8,849 nucleotides of DNA from NCBI GenBank assembly GCA_018656255.1, contig JABHYI010000104.1, forward strand, positions 1 to 8,849. The letters are read 5' to 3'. The stretch comes from Bacteroidota bacterium. GTDB lineage: Bacteria; Bacteroidota; Bacteroidia; Flavobacteriales; Flavobacteriaceae. A program made the position numbers and the translations under genes. Position 1 is the first letter of the stretch; every line of letters starts with the position of its first letter. Positions 1 to 8,748 of this stretch are shown in pieces. The notes beneath the pieces were generated by a model that worked only from the letters and a program-made list of their open reading frames with translations, was not told where the DNA came from and made no database searches.

Positions 1-207
1 TTTAGAAAGCGCTCTTCCTTTTAACTGTGGTCTAGAGTAGGTTACTTTTACTGTTTTATCAGAGATTTTATAACTAGATGGAAATGAAGCGACATCCATA
101 GGGCTTTTGTCTAGTTTTTTAAATTCTTGAGAAAAGGTAAGCTGGCTTGTCATTAAAGCAAGTGTGCACAAAAGGGTAGTTAATTTTAAATTTTTCATTT
201 TTTTCAT
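1..207 (-). CDS. DUF2911 family secreted protein, N-terminal part (runs off the window)
   Basis: This is the first 69 codons of a minus-strand gene whose 3' part lies beyond base 1. Translation from the ATG at 207-205 gives a short basic stretch (MKKMKNLK), a hydrophobic core and a plausible signal-peptidase I site around TFS|QE at residues 25-27, so export from the cytoplasm is likely. The mature start carries LDKSPMDVA (residues 32-40) followed by VTYSRPQLKGRAL (residues 55-67). This resembles the N-terminal signature of DUF2911, a Bacteroidota-rich family of roughly 280 residues with no established function; the family is named from memory. An in-frame ATG at 198-196 is an alternative start, but the upstream one gives a better basic n-region. 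The gene is divergent from gyrB. No Shine-Dalgarno is visible; an A-rich stretch precedes the ATG, as is usual in this phylum. Confidence 0.8.
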   Translation of the reverse strand, partial: MKKMKNLKLTTLLCTLALMTSQLTFSQEFKKLDKSPMDVASFPSSYKISDKTVKVTYSRPQLKGRALSK

Positions 208-2761
<2,554 letters not shown>

Positions 2762-2803
2762 GATTTTACTCGTCTAGATATAAGAGATGCCCAAACTGCC
2801 CAA

Positions 2804-3487
2804 GTGCCAACGGCTCTAGGAGGAGAAACCAGTGTGTTCTATGATTTTACATTAGGCGAGGATGACTACGAGTTACAAACCTTTGAGGGTGCAAAGCAGC
2901 AGGTTTTTTATTATCCATACTTGCAAGGCTCTATTGGGCTTTGGGGGCAAACAGAGTTAACATTACAATTTGTTCCAGAGGTAAAAATTGATGCCTCAGG
3001 TTATAAAACTTTTGGAGGTGCAATCAAACATAATATAAGCCAGTATTGGTTGGGGGGCAATGCAGATTCTCAGGCGCTTCAAGTTGCAGTGCAAGTGGTC
3101 TACTCTTTATTTGATTCGAAAATTTTCTTTGACGGTTTTGAGATTACTTCTACAGATCCAGATCAAGATGCATTGGCTGTTATTAATTCGTTAACTGTTA
3201 ATGCTAATGCTTTTACGGGGCAGCTGATTGCCTCAAAAAGAATTAACAAATTTGAGTTTGTGGGTGCTTTTGCTGTTTCTGCAAATCAGTTTGATTATAC
3301 AATGGGAGGAGAGGGAGATTTTTTATTAGGGCTTTTGAATGATGCCTTTACTGCCCTAGAGGATACAAGTGTTATGATGCGCGGAAATATAGGAGTGAAT
3401 TATCATATGCATAATTGGTATTTGGCGTCAAACGTGACTTTAGGGAAGTTTATAAACACCAATTTATCAATACATTATAAATTATAA
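2804..3487 (+). CDS. 3' fragment of the DUF6588-like gene (227 aa, GTG start)
   Basis: This is the remainder of the interrupted gene read from a GTG at 2804, codon 115 of the full frame. It has no signal peptide, ribosome-binding site or promoter of its own, so independent expression as an exported protein is unlikely. Its interest is that it stays fully open and keeps family-like strands (for example YLQGSIGLWGQTELTLQF and the C-terminal NLSIHYKL), which argues that the break is recent or artefactual. Confidence 0.4.
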   Translation: MPTALGGETSVFYDFTLGEDDYELQTFEGAKQQVFYYPYLQGSIGLWGQTELTLQFVPEVKIDASGYKTFGGAIKHNISQYWLGGNADSQALQVAVQVVYSLFDSKIFFDGFEITSTDPDQDALAVINSLTVNANAFTGQLIASKRINKFEFVGAFAVSANQFDYTMGGEGDFLLGLLNDAFTALEDTSVMMRGNIGVNYHMHNWYLASNVTLGKFINTNLSIHYKL

Positions 3488-3517
3488 AGAACTCCTCATA
3501 TTTCTTACTTATAGTTG

Positions 3518-3525
3518 TATTTTTG
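3518..3525 (+). promoter_or_regulatory. Putative mdh promoter -7 box (TATTTTTG)
   Basis: TATTTTTG matches TAnnTTTG exactly, 31 nt after the DUF6588-like gene ends. It predicts a transcription start near 3530 and an mdh leader of about 107 nt containing two inverted repeats. No convincing -33 TTG lies at the usual distance. No terminator is visible between the DUF6588-like gene and this box, so readthrough from upstream is also possible. Confidence 0.4.
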
Positions 3526-3580
3526 CATCGAAATTTTTGAATCATCAAATTTCAAAAAAACATTAAATTAAGTTTAATTC

Positions 3581-3603
3581 GGTTTGTATATCAAACACAA
3601 ACC
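3581..3603 (+). repeat. Inverted repeat in the mdh leader (GGTTTGT / ACAAACC)
   Basis: GGTTTGT at 3581-3587 pairs perfectly with ACAAACC at 3597-3603 around a 9-nt loop. It lies in the predicted 5' untranslated region of mdh. It could be RNA structure or a protein-binding dyad; nothing identifies a cognate regulator. Confidence 0.45.
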
Positions 3604-3614
3604 ATAAATAAAAT

Positions 3615-3630
3615 TTCCGCCATCGCGGAA
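3615..3630 (+). promoter_or_regulatory. GC-rich hairpin just upstream of the mdh start codon
   Basis: TTCCGC (3615-3620), loop CATC (3621-3624), GCGGAA (3625-3630) is a perfect 6-bp stem with a tetraloop, ending 7 nt before the mdh ATG at 3638. It is conspicuously GC-rich in an AT-rich leader and sits where an initiating ribosome would bind. It has no T-tract, so it is not a terminator. A role in tuning mdh translation is inference. Confidence 0.5.
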
Positions 3631-3637
3631 CATAGAT

Positions 3638-4564
3638 ATGAAAGTAACAGTTGTTGGTGCAGGCGCCGTAGGTGCTAGTTGTGCAGAGTATATTGCAATT
3701 AAAAATTTTGCAAGTGAGGTCGTTTTATTAGACATTAAAGAAGGATTTGCAGAGGGTAAAGCCATGGATCTAATGCAAACAGCTTCACTAAATGGTTTTG
3801 ACACTCGTATTGTTGGGTCTACCAATGATTACAGCAAAACAGCAAACAGTGATATTTGTGTTATTACAAGTGGTATACCTCGTAAGCCAGGTATGACTCG
3901 TGAAGAGCTAATTGGTATTAATGCAGGTATTGTAAAAATGGTTGCTACTAGTTTGGTGGCACATTCTCCAGATACTATATTAATTGTGGTGAGTAACCCA
4001 ATGGATACCATGACGTATTTGGCGCATAAAGTAACAGGATTACCAAAAAATAGAATTATTGGTATGGGTGGAGCTTTAGATAGTGCTCGTTTTAAGTACC
4101 GTCTAGCAGAGGCTTTAGATGCTCCTATTAGTGATGTTGACGGAATGGTAATTGGAGGTCATAGTGATAAAGGAATGGTTCCTTTAACACGTTTGGCGAC
4201 AAGAAATAGTGTTCCTGTAACACAGTTCATATCTCAAGAGCGTTTGGACGCAGTTAGAGAAGCAACCAAAGTAGGTGGTGCAACACTAACAGGTTTGCTG
4301 GGTACTTCTGCTTGGTATGCTCCAGGTGCTGCAGTGTCTGGTTTAGTGCAAGCTATTGCTTGTGATCAGAAAAAAATATTTCCATGTTCTGTACTCCTAG
4401 AAGGTGAGTATGGGCTTACTGATTTATGTATTGGAGTTCCTGTAGTTTTGGGTAGATCAGGAATCGAAAAAATTGTAAACATAGATTTAAGTGATGCTGA
4501 AAAACAACACATGCAACAAAGTGCTGCAGGTGTTACCAAGACTAATGGTTTGTTAAGTTTCTAG
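3638..4564 (+). CDS. mdh: NAD-dependent malate dehydrogenase
   Basis: Cytoplasmic TCA-cycle enzyme that interconverts malate and oxaloacetate with NAD+/NADH. The 308-aa length fits the LDH-like MDH class. The N-terminal Rossmann fold has GAGAVG (7-12), and D32 (LLDIKEG) is the acidic residue that favours NAD over NADP. The mobile active-site loop is SGIPRKPGMTRE (78-89), with R82 and R88 as likely substrate-binding arginines. N120 (VVSNPMD) is next, then D148 and R151 in LDSAR, the Asp of the catalytic relay and a substrate Arg. H175 in GGHSDK is the catalytic histidine. LLGTSAWYAPGAA (220-232) and EGEYGL (255-260) are typical of the family. R82 rather than Gln at the specificity position supports malate over lactate dehydrogenase. 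The start at 3638 places the Rossmann strand directly at the N-terminus, as expected. The leader contains two inverted repeats, and a strong terminator follows the gene. Confidence 0.96.
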   Translation: MKVTVVGAGAVGASCAEYIAIKNFASEVVLLDIKEGFAEGKAMDLMQTASLNGFDTRIVGSTNDYSKTANSDICVITSGIPRKPGMTREELIGINAGIVKMVATSLVAHSPDTILIVVSNPMDTMTYLAHKVTGLPKNRIIGMGGALDSARFKYRLAEALDAPISDVDGMVIGGHSDKGMVPLTRLATRNSVPVTQFISQERLDAVREATKVGGATLTGLLGTSAWYAPGAAVSGLVQAIACDQKKIFPCSVLLEGEYGLTDLCIGVPVVLGRSGIEKIVNIDLSDAEKQHMQQSAAGVTKTNGLLSF

Positions 4565-4591
4565 TGCCACTATTTTAATCTTATTATATTG

Positions 4592-4625
4592 ATAAAGACT
4601 GTAGTAATACAGTCTTTATTTTTTT
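4592..4625 (+). terminator. Intrinsic terminator after mdh
   Basis: A perfect 12-bp stem, ATAAAGACTGTA (4592-4603) with TACAGTCTTTAT (4608-4619), closes a GTAA loop and is followed by a T-tract at 4619-4625. It starts 28 nt after the mdh stop. The last T is also the first base of the TATATTTG box of the next gene, so terminator and promoter abut with no spacer. Confidence 0.9.
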
Positions 4626-4632
4626 ATATTTG
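4625..4632 (+). promoter_or_regulatory. Putative -7 box directly before the 203-aa gene (TATATTTG)
   Basis: TATATTTG matches TAnnTTTG exactly and ends 5 nt before the ATG at 4638. Transcription would start at or within a few bases of the start codon, giving a leaderless or nearly leaderless mRNA. The normal -33 position is occupied by the mdh terminator stem and has no TTG element. The core TTTTTATATTTGCC differs by one base from TTTTTATATTCGCC before secDF. Confidence 0.5.
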
Positions 4633-4637
4633 CCAGT

Positions 4638-5249
4638 ATGCAAACAAAATGGTATTTACGCTCCTTTGTAATTCTAGTGGTCCTTGTAGGCCTTACTCTA
4701 GAGCAAATCGCGCAACCTAATCAACAAATAGTTGTTGAGTTTGCTGGTGATAACATTAGTCTCTCTAATGCTCAAAAAACCTTAGCAGCTGTAACAAATA
4801 AATTACATGACATTGGTGCCAAAAGCATAAAAGTAGAGCAAAGTGCAAGTGGTGTTTTAACGATATCCTACTACAGTACTATAGATACAGAAGCTGTAAA
4901 GGGTATGCTTTCTTCAAACAAAGAAGCGCTTGAAGGAGTTGCTTCCGATAGTAGTTTTCCTAACAAACAAGCCCCTCCTTTTGATACTTCATCTGTCTAC
5001 AAGCTAGATGTCTATGAAATCCAGCAGCAGTATGATATAAAGCCAGATTTAAACGGGCTAGTACTTACTTTTGAAGGTAAAACCCATAGATACTTCATCG
5101 CAAAGGTGTATGGTGCTATTGGTGGCAATCAAATTGCGCAACAAAATAAAATTACTACCGTATCATTAATAGCACAAGGTGCTGTTTCATTACTCCTTAC
5201 TGAATTTTCTTACAAGATTCCACAAGTAAGAGCAGGCCCAATAGTTTAA
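4638..5249 (+). CDS. Uncharacterised exported or membrane-anchored protein (203 aa)
   Basis: I do not recognise a named family. The N-terminus has a basic cluster (K4, R8) and a hydrophobic stretch of about residues 9-21 (SFVILVVLVGLTL), a signal peptide or single anchor that would place the rest outside the cytoplasmic membrane. There is no cysteine anywhere, so it is not a lipoprotein. Residues 30-92 (QIVVEF, a helix around AQKTLAAVTNKLHDIG, KSIKVEQ, VLTISYYS, then a second helix) suggest a small beta-alpha-beta-beta-alpha fold; this is inferred from sequence pattern only. A linker rich in Ser, Pro and Asp (about 101-120) follows, then a second strand-rich part with HRYFIAKVYG (150-159) and a conserved-looking tail PQVRAGPI (195-202). 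No in-frame ATG offers an alternative start before residue 90. It lies between mdh and secDF, with its own putative promoter and no clear terminator behind it. I have a vague recollection of similar proteins in other Flavobacteriaceae. Confidence 0.8.
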   Translation: MQTKWYLRSFVILVVLVGLTLEQIAQPNQQIVVEFAGDNISLSNAQKTLAAVTNKLHDIGAKSIKVEQSASGVLTISYYSTIDTEAVKGMLSSNKEALEGVASDSSFPNKQAPPFDTSSVYKLDVYEIQQQYDIKPDLNGLVLTFEGKTHRYFIAKVYGAIGGNQIAQQNKITTVSLIAQGAVSLLLTEFSYKIPQVRAGPIV

Positions 5250-5395
5250 AAACTGTAGCGCTTATTTTCTTTAAAAGTTTCGGTAGTACACCTTACTGTC
5301 TTTACTCAGCTACACATCTTAATTACGCTATTTTAGTGCTTTTTGATGCCAGAGAACATATTCAACTATTTTTATTTTTAATACATAGTGTCAAA

Positions 5396-5423
5396 TCGGG
5401 CAATACTTTTTATATTCGCCCGA
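5396..5423 (+). promoter_or_regulatory. Putative secDF core promoter flanked by a GC-rich dyad
   Basis: TATATTCG at 5411-5418 matches the -7 consensus TAnnTTTG at all but one position and predicts a start near 5424 and a leader of about 29 nt that is A-rich before the ATG. It is bracketed by perfect inverted arms, TCGGGC (5396-5401) and GCCCGA (5418-5423), 16 bases apart. The arms are the most GC-rich bases in this intergenic region and could be an operator over the core promoter. As RNA they would form only a weak large-loop hairpin with no terminator tract. Confidence 0.45.
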
Positions 5424-5452
5424 CAAAAAATTGACAATAAAACAACAACAAC

Positions 5453-8400
5453 ATGCAAAATAAAGGACTCATTACACTGTTTGCGATCTTGTTTGGTTTG
5501 GTAAGTTTATACCAATTATCATACACATATCTTGCAAATACAGTAGAAGACAGTGCAACTCAGTATGCAAATGCAAAGTTCACTAAAGATCAACCAAATC
5601 AAAGAGCAGCTGCAGAGGCAGCGTATCTTGATAGTGTTTCTAGTTACCCAATAATGATGGGTATTGATTACAAAACTGCTAAAGAAAAAGAGCTTAATAA
5701 AGGACTTGATTTAAAAGGTGGTATTAATGTTATTCTTCAGATTTCTGTTCAAGATATCTTAAAAGGATTATCAAACAATACCAAAGATCCTGCCTTTAAC
5801 CAGGCACTTGCAAATGCAGGTGAATTACAAAAAGATTCTCAAGATACTTTTTTAGAGTCTTTTTATACCGCTTTTGAAGCCCTTGATGGTGACAATGTAC
5901 TGGCATCTCCAGATATTTTCTTCAACAAAGGATTGGAAGATGATATTAATGCTACTATGACCAATGATGAGGTAAAGAAAGTAATTAACAGAAAGATTGA
6001 TGAGTCTATCACATCGGCTTTCGAAGTACTACGTAAGCGTATAGATAAATTTGGGGTAACACAACCAAACATTCAGCGTTTAGGAAACTCTGCACGTATA
6101 TTGGTAGAATTACCAGGCGCTAAGGATAAAGAACGTGTTTCTAAGCTATTACAAAGCACAGCGCAACTTGAGTTTTGGGATGTGTACAAGAGCGAAGAAA
6201 TGGCAGGGTTTTTACAACTTGCAAATAATAAAGTAGCTGAGCTTGCAAAAGCAAATGAGGCTCCCGATACCCAGGTTGAAAAACAAGATACACCAGACAC
6301 ACAAAGTACTGTTGATGATTTACTTGCAGGAGAAGAAGTAGAAGAAACAGAAGAGGCGCTTGAAAAAGCAAATCCTTTATTTTCAAAATTAGTTTCTCCT
6401 GGATTTAATGGTCGTCCTGTACTTGGAACCTTTAAATTAAAAGATACTGCTGTTGTTAATTCTTACCTGCGTATGTCTCAAGTAAGAGCCTTATTACCAC
6501 AGCAACAACGTTTCACTAAGTTTGTTTGGGAGAAGCCTGTAGAAACTGAGCTAGTAGACGGAACTACAATAATGACTTCTGGCCTCTACGCTATTAAGGG
6601 TAATAGAGACATGAGAGCTCCACTAGCTGGTGGTGTTGTTACAGATGCTGCTCAAACCTATGACCAGTTTAGCAATGCTGCTGTTTCTATGCAGATGAAT
6701 GGTAAAGGAGCTAAGATTTGGGAAGAGATGACCAAAAATGCAAATAAAAATTCATCACAAATTGCTATTGTCTTAGATGATATTGTATACTCTGCACCAG
6801 GAGTTACCTCACCAGGAGGTATTGCTGGAGGTAGAAGTGAAATCACTGGAGACTTTACCATCACAGAAGGACAAGATTTAGCAAACGTTCTACGAGCGGG
6901 TAAATTACCCGCCTCTGCAGATATTATTCAGGCAGAAGTTGTTGGACCAACTCTAGGGCAGGAAGCCATTACAAGTGGTATGATTTCTTTTGGTATTGCA
7001 CTGCTTCTGGTATTGTTTTGGATGGTTGGTTATTATGGTAAGGCTGGAGCTTTTGCTGATGTTGCCCTTATTGTAAACATTCTGTTTATTTTTGGAGTAC
7101 TTGCAGGTCTTGGAGCTGTATTAACCTTACCTGGTATTGCCGGTATTGTACTTACTATTGGTATCTCTGTAGATGCTAACGTACTTATATTTGAGCGTAT
7201 TCGGGAAGAGCTAGCTAAAGGGAAGTCTCAAAAAGATAGTATCAAGGATGGTTTTCAAAATGCATTGTCTTCTATTTTAGATGCCAACATTACAACAGGA
7301 CTTACTGGTTTAATATTACTAATTTTTGGAACAGGACCTATTCAAGGGTTTGCAACTACCTTACTTATAGGTATTCTTACCTCTTTGTTTACTGCAATTT
7401 TTATAACAAGATTATTTATTGATAAGTATACCAAAAACGGGAAGCCATTAGCATTTTCTACATCAGTAACAAAAAACTTGTTTAAAAATGTGAATATTAA
7501 TTTCTTAGGGAAACGTAAGATAGCCTATGTGATTTCTGCTATTTTAATTACAGTAAGTATTGGATCTTTGGTAACAAACAGCCTTGATCAAGGTGTTGAT
7601 TTTGTTGGAGGAAGAACATACACTGTTCGTTTCGCTCAAGATGTTGATGCATCAGCGGTAGAAGAAGATTTAATTGCGCAATTCAATAGTGCAGAGGCCA
7701 AAACCTATGGAGCTAATAACCAGTTAAAAATTACTACAAAATACAAAGTTGGGGAGACTGGATCTGAGATTGATAACGAAGTACAAGTAAAACTATACGA
7801 TGGTGTAAAATCATACCTTCCACAGGGCATGACCTACGATGAGTTTAGAGAAGATAATACGGCAAAGATTGCTGGTATTATGGAGTACTATAAGGTGAGT
7901 CCTACTATTGCAGATGATATCAAGAAAAATTCTTTCTGGGCTGTATTTGGATCTTTATTTGTAGTGTTCTTGTATATCTTAGTTCGTTTTAGAAGATGGC
8001 AATTTAGTTTGGGAGCTGTAGTTGCGGTATTCCATGATGTGTTATTGGTGTTAGGAGTTTTCTCTTTAACGCAAAACATTATGCCATTTAGTATGGAGAT
8101 TGACCAGTCATTCATCGCTGCGATATTAACGGTAATTGGATATTCATTAAATGATACCGTGGTTGTTTTTGACCGTATTAGAGAGTACTTTAATGACAAT
8201 CCAAAATGGGCATTTAGTAAAGTAATTAACAGCGCATTAAATAGTACATTAAGCCGTACATTAAATACCTCTTTAACTACATTAATTGTATTGTTGTGTA
8301 TCTTCTTTATTGGAGCAGAATCTATCCGAGGACTTATATTTGCTCTTATGGTAGGTGTTGTAGTAGGAACCTACTCTTCACTGTTTATTGCAACTCCAGT

Positions 8401-8470
8401 GATGTATGATACTGTTAAGAAAAAAGCTAGTGACTTACTAGAGGTTAAAACCCAAGAGGTAGAAGCATAA
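5453..8470 (+). CDS. secDF: Protein translocase SecDF (fused SecD-SecF)
   Basis: Inner-membrane RND-superfamily accessory of the SecYEG translocon, which uses the proton motive force to pull substrates through on the outer side. At 1005 aa it is a SecD-SecF fusion, as usual in Bacteroidota. SecD half: TM1 (about 5-27); GLDLKGGINVILQI (84-97) opening the large periplasmic P1 region; LRKRIDKFGVTQPNIQRLG (193-211); VLDDIVYSAP (440-449); LRAGKLPA (480-487); then a TM bundle (about 505-655) with GISVDANVLIFERIREE (570-586). SecF half: a TM near 689-708; GVDFVGGRTYTVRF (714-727); TMs from about 828 to 982, with GYSLNDTVVVFDRIREYF (896-913) and STLSRTLNTSLTT (931-943). D574, D901 and R935 are the likely counterparts of the proton-pathway residues D340, D637 and R671 of Thermus SecDF. 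An acidic low-complexity stretch (about 264-305) interrupts P1. The gene has its own putative promoter, and a strong terminator follows. Confidence 0.97.
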   Translation: MQNKGLITLFAILFGLVSLYQLSYTYLANTVEDSATQYANAKFTKDQPNQRAAAEAAYLDSVSSYPIMMGIDYKTAKEKELNKGLDLKGGINVILQISVQDILKGLSNNTKDPAFNQALANAGELQKDSQDTFLESFYTAFEALDGDNVLASPDIFFNKGLEDDINATMTNDEVKKVINRKIDESITSAFEVLRKRIDKFGVTQPNIQRLGNSARILVELPGAKDKERVSKLLQSTAQLEFWDVYKSEEMAGFLQLANNKVAELAKANEAPDTQVEKQDTPDTQSTVDDLLAGEEVEETEEALEKANPLFSKLVSPGFNGRPVLGTFKLKDTAVVNSYLRMSQVRALLPQQQRFTKFVWEKPVETELVDGTTIMTSGLYAIKGNRDMRAPLAGGVVTDAAQTYDQFSNAAVSMQMNGKGAKIWEEMTKNANKNSSQIAIVLDDIVYSAPGVTSPGGIAGGRSEITGDFTITEGQDLANVLRAGKLPASADIIQAEVVGPTLGQEAITSGMISFGIALLLVLFWMVGYYGKAGAFADVALIVNILFIFGVLAGLGAVLTLPGIAGIVLTIGISVDANVLIFERIREELAKGKSQKDSIKDGFQNALSSILDANITTGLTGLILLIFGTGPIQGFATTLLIGILTSLFTAIFITRLFIDKYTKNGKPLAFSTSVTKNLFKNVNINFLGKRKIAYVISAILITVSIGSLVTNSLDQGVDFVGGRTYTVRFAQDVDASAVEEDLIAQFNSAEAKTYGANNQLKITTKYKVGETGSEIDNEVQVKLYDGVKSYLPQGMTYDEFREDNTAKIAGIMEYYKVSPTIADDIKKNSFWAVFGSLFVVFLYILVRFRRWQFSLGAVVAVFHDVLLVLGVFSLTQNIMPFSMEIDQSFIAAILTVIGYSLNDTVVVFDRIREYFNDNPKWAFSKVINSALNSTLSRTLNTSLTTLIVLLCIFFIGAESIRGLIFALMVGVVVGTYSSLFIATPVMYDTVKKKASDLLEVKTQEVEA

Positions 8471-8492
8471 GCTACTATTTTTAAGTTTATAT

Positions 8493-8525
8493 AAATGCCT
8501 TCTGGTTTTCCAGAAGGCATTTTTG
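8493..8525 (+). terminator. Intrinsic terminator after secDF
   Basis: A perfect 13-bp stem, AAATGCCTTCTGG (8493-8505) with CCAGAAGGCATTT (8510-8522), has a TTTT loop and a T-run at 8520-8524. It begins 22 nt after the secDF stop. The A-rich left flank is short, so activity from the opposite strand is likely weaker. Confidence 0.9.
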
Positions 8526-8544
8526 TTATTATATACAATAGGGG

Positions 8545-8634
8545 GCGGCTTTGGATGGTCAAAAAGAAATAGCATACCGCTATCTAAAGGAAGTTGTTTG
8601 CGTTAGATTAAGCCCCATTGAGTTTCAAAGCCGC
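8545..8634. repeat. Inverted repeat enclosing about 70 bases (GCGGCTTTG / CAAAGCCGC)
   Basis: GCGGCTTTG (8545-8553) and CAAAGCCGC (8626-8634) are perfect 9-bp inverted copies. Inside, ATGG (8555-8558) can continue pairing with CCAT (8615-8618), and ATAGC-ATACC-GCTAT (8569-8583) forms a small internal hairpin. The nested arrangement would fold as an RNA of about 90 nt. No known RNA family is recognised. Confidence 0.5.
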
Positions 8635-8691
8635 AAGAGGGTAGTCTGTATAGTGAATACTTTTTATAGTCTCACTAGTGTTTTGTTTAAT

Positions 8692-8748
8692 AACACAAAG
8701 CCTGCCATCATTTATAAAGCTTATTTATTGGGTGGCTATCTTTGTGTT
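8692..8748. repeat. Second inverted repeat with nested stem (AACACAAAG / CTTTGTGTT)
   Basis: AACACAAAG (8692-8700) pairs perfectly with CTTTGTGTT (8740-8748). After a symmetrical 3x3 internal loop, GCCATC (8704-8709) can pair with GGTGGC (8731-8736), using one G-U pair. This makes an extended hairpin of 57 nt with no T-tract directly after it. Confidence 0.5.

Noticed and set aside
5250..5452. Search for a terminator or small gene between the 203-aa gene and secDF
   Set aside because: Only weak 4-5 bp pairings without a T-tract and no open frame of note; only the putative promoter and dyad near 5396-5423 stand out.
6141..6386. Minus-strand frame inside secDF with hydrophobic Leu/Phe runs
   Set aside because: It is the antisense of the acidic, low-complexity P1 segment of secDF; the runs come from antisense reading of Glu, Lys and Gln codons.
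7888..8199. 103-codon minus-strand frame opposite the SecF half of secDF
   Set aside because: It lies wholly opposite a strongly conserved gene, resembles no family, and has no promoter-like sequence upstream.
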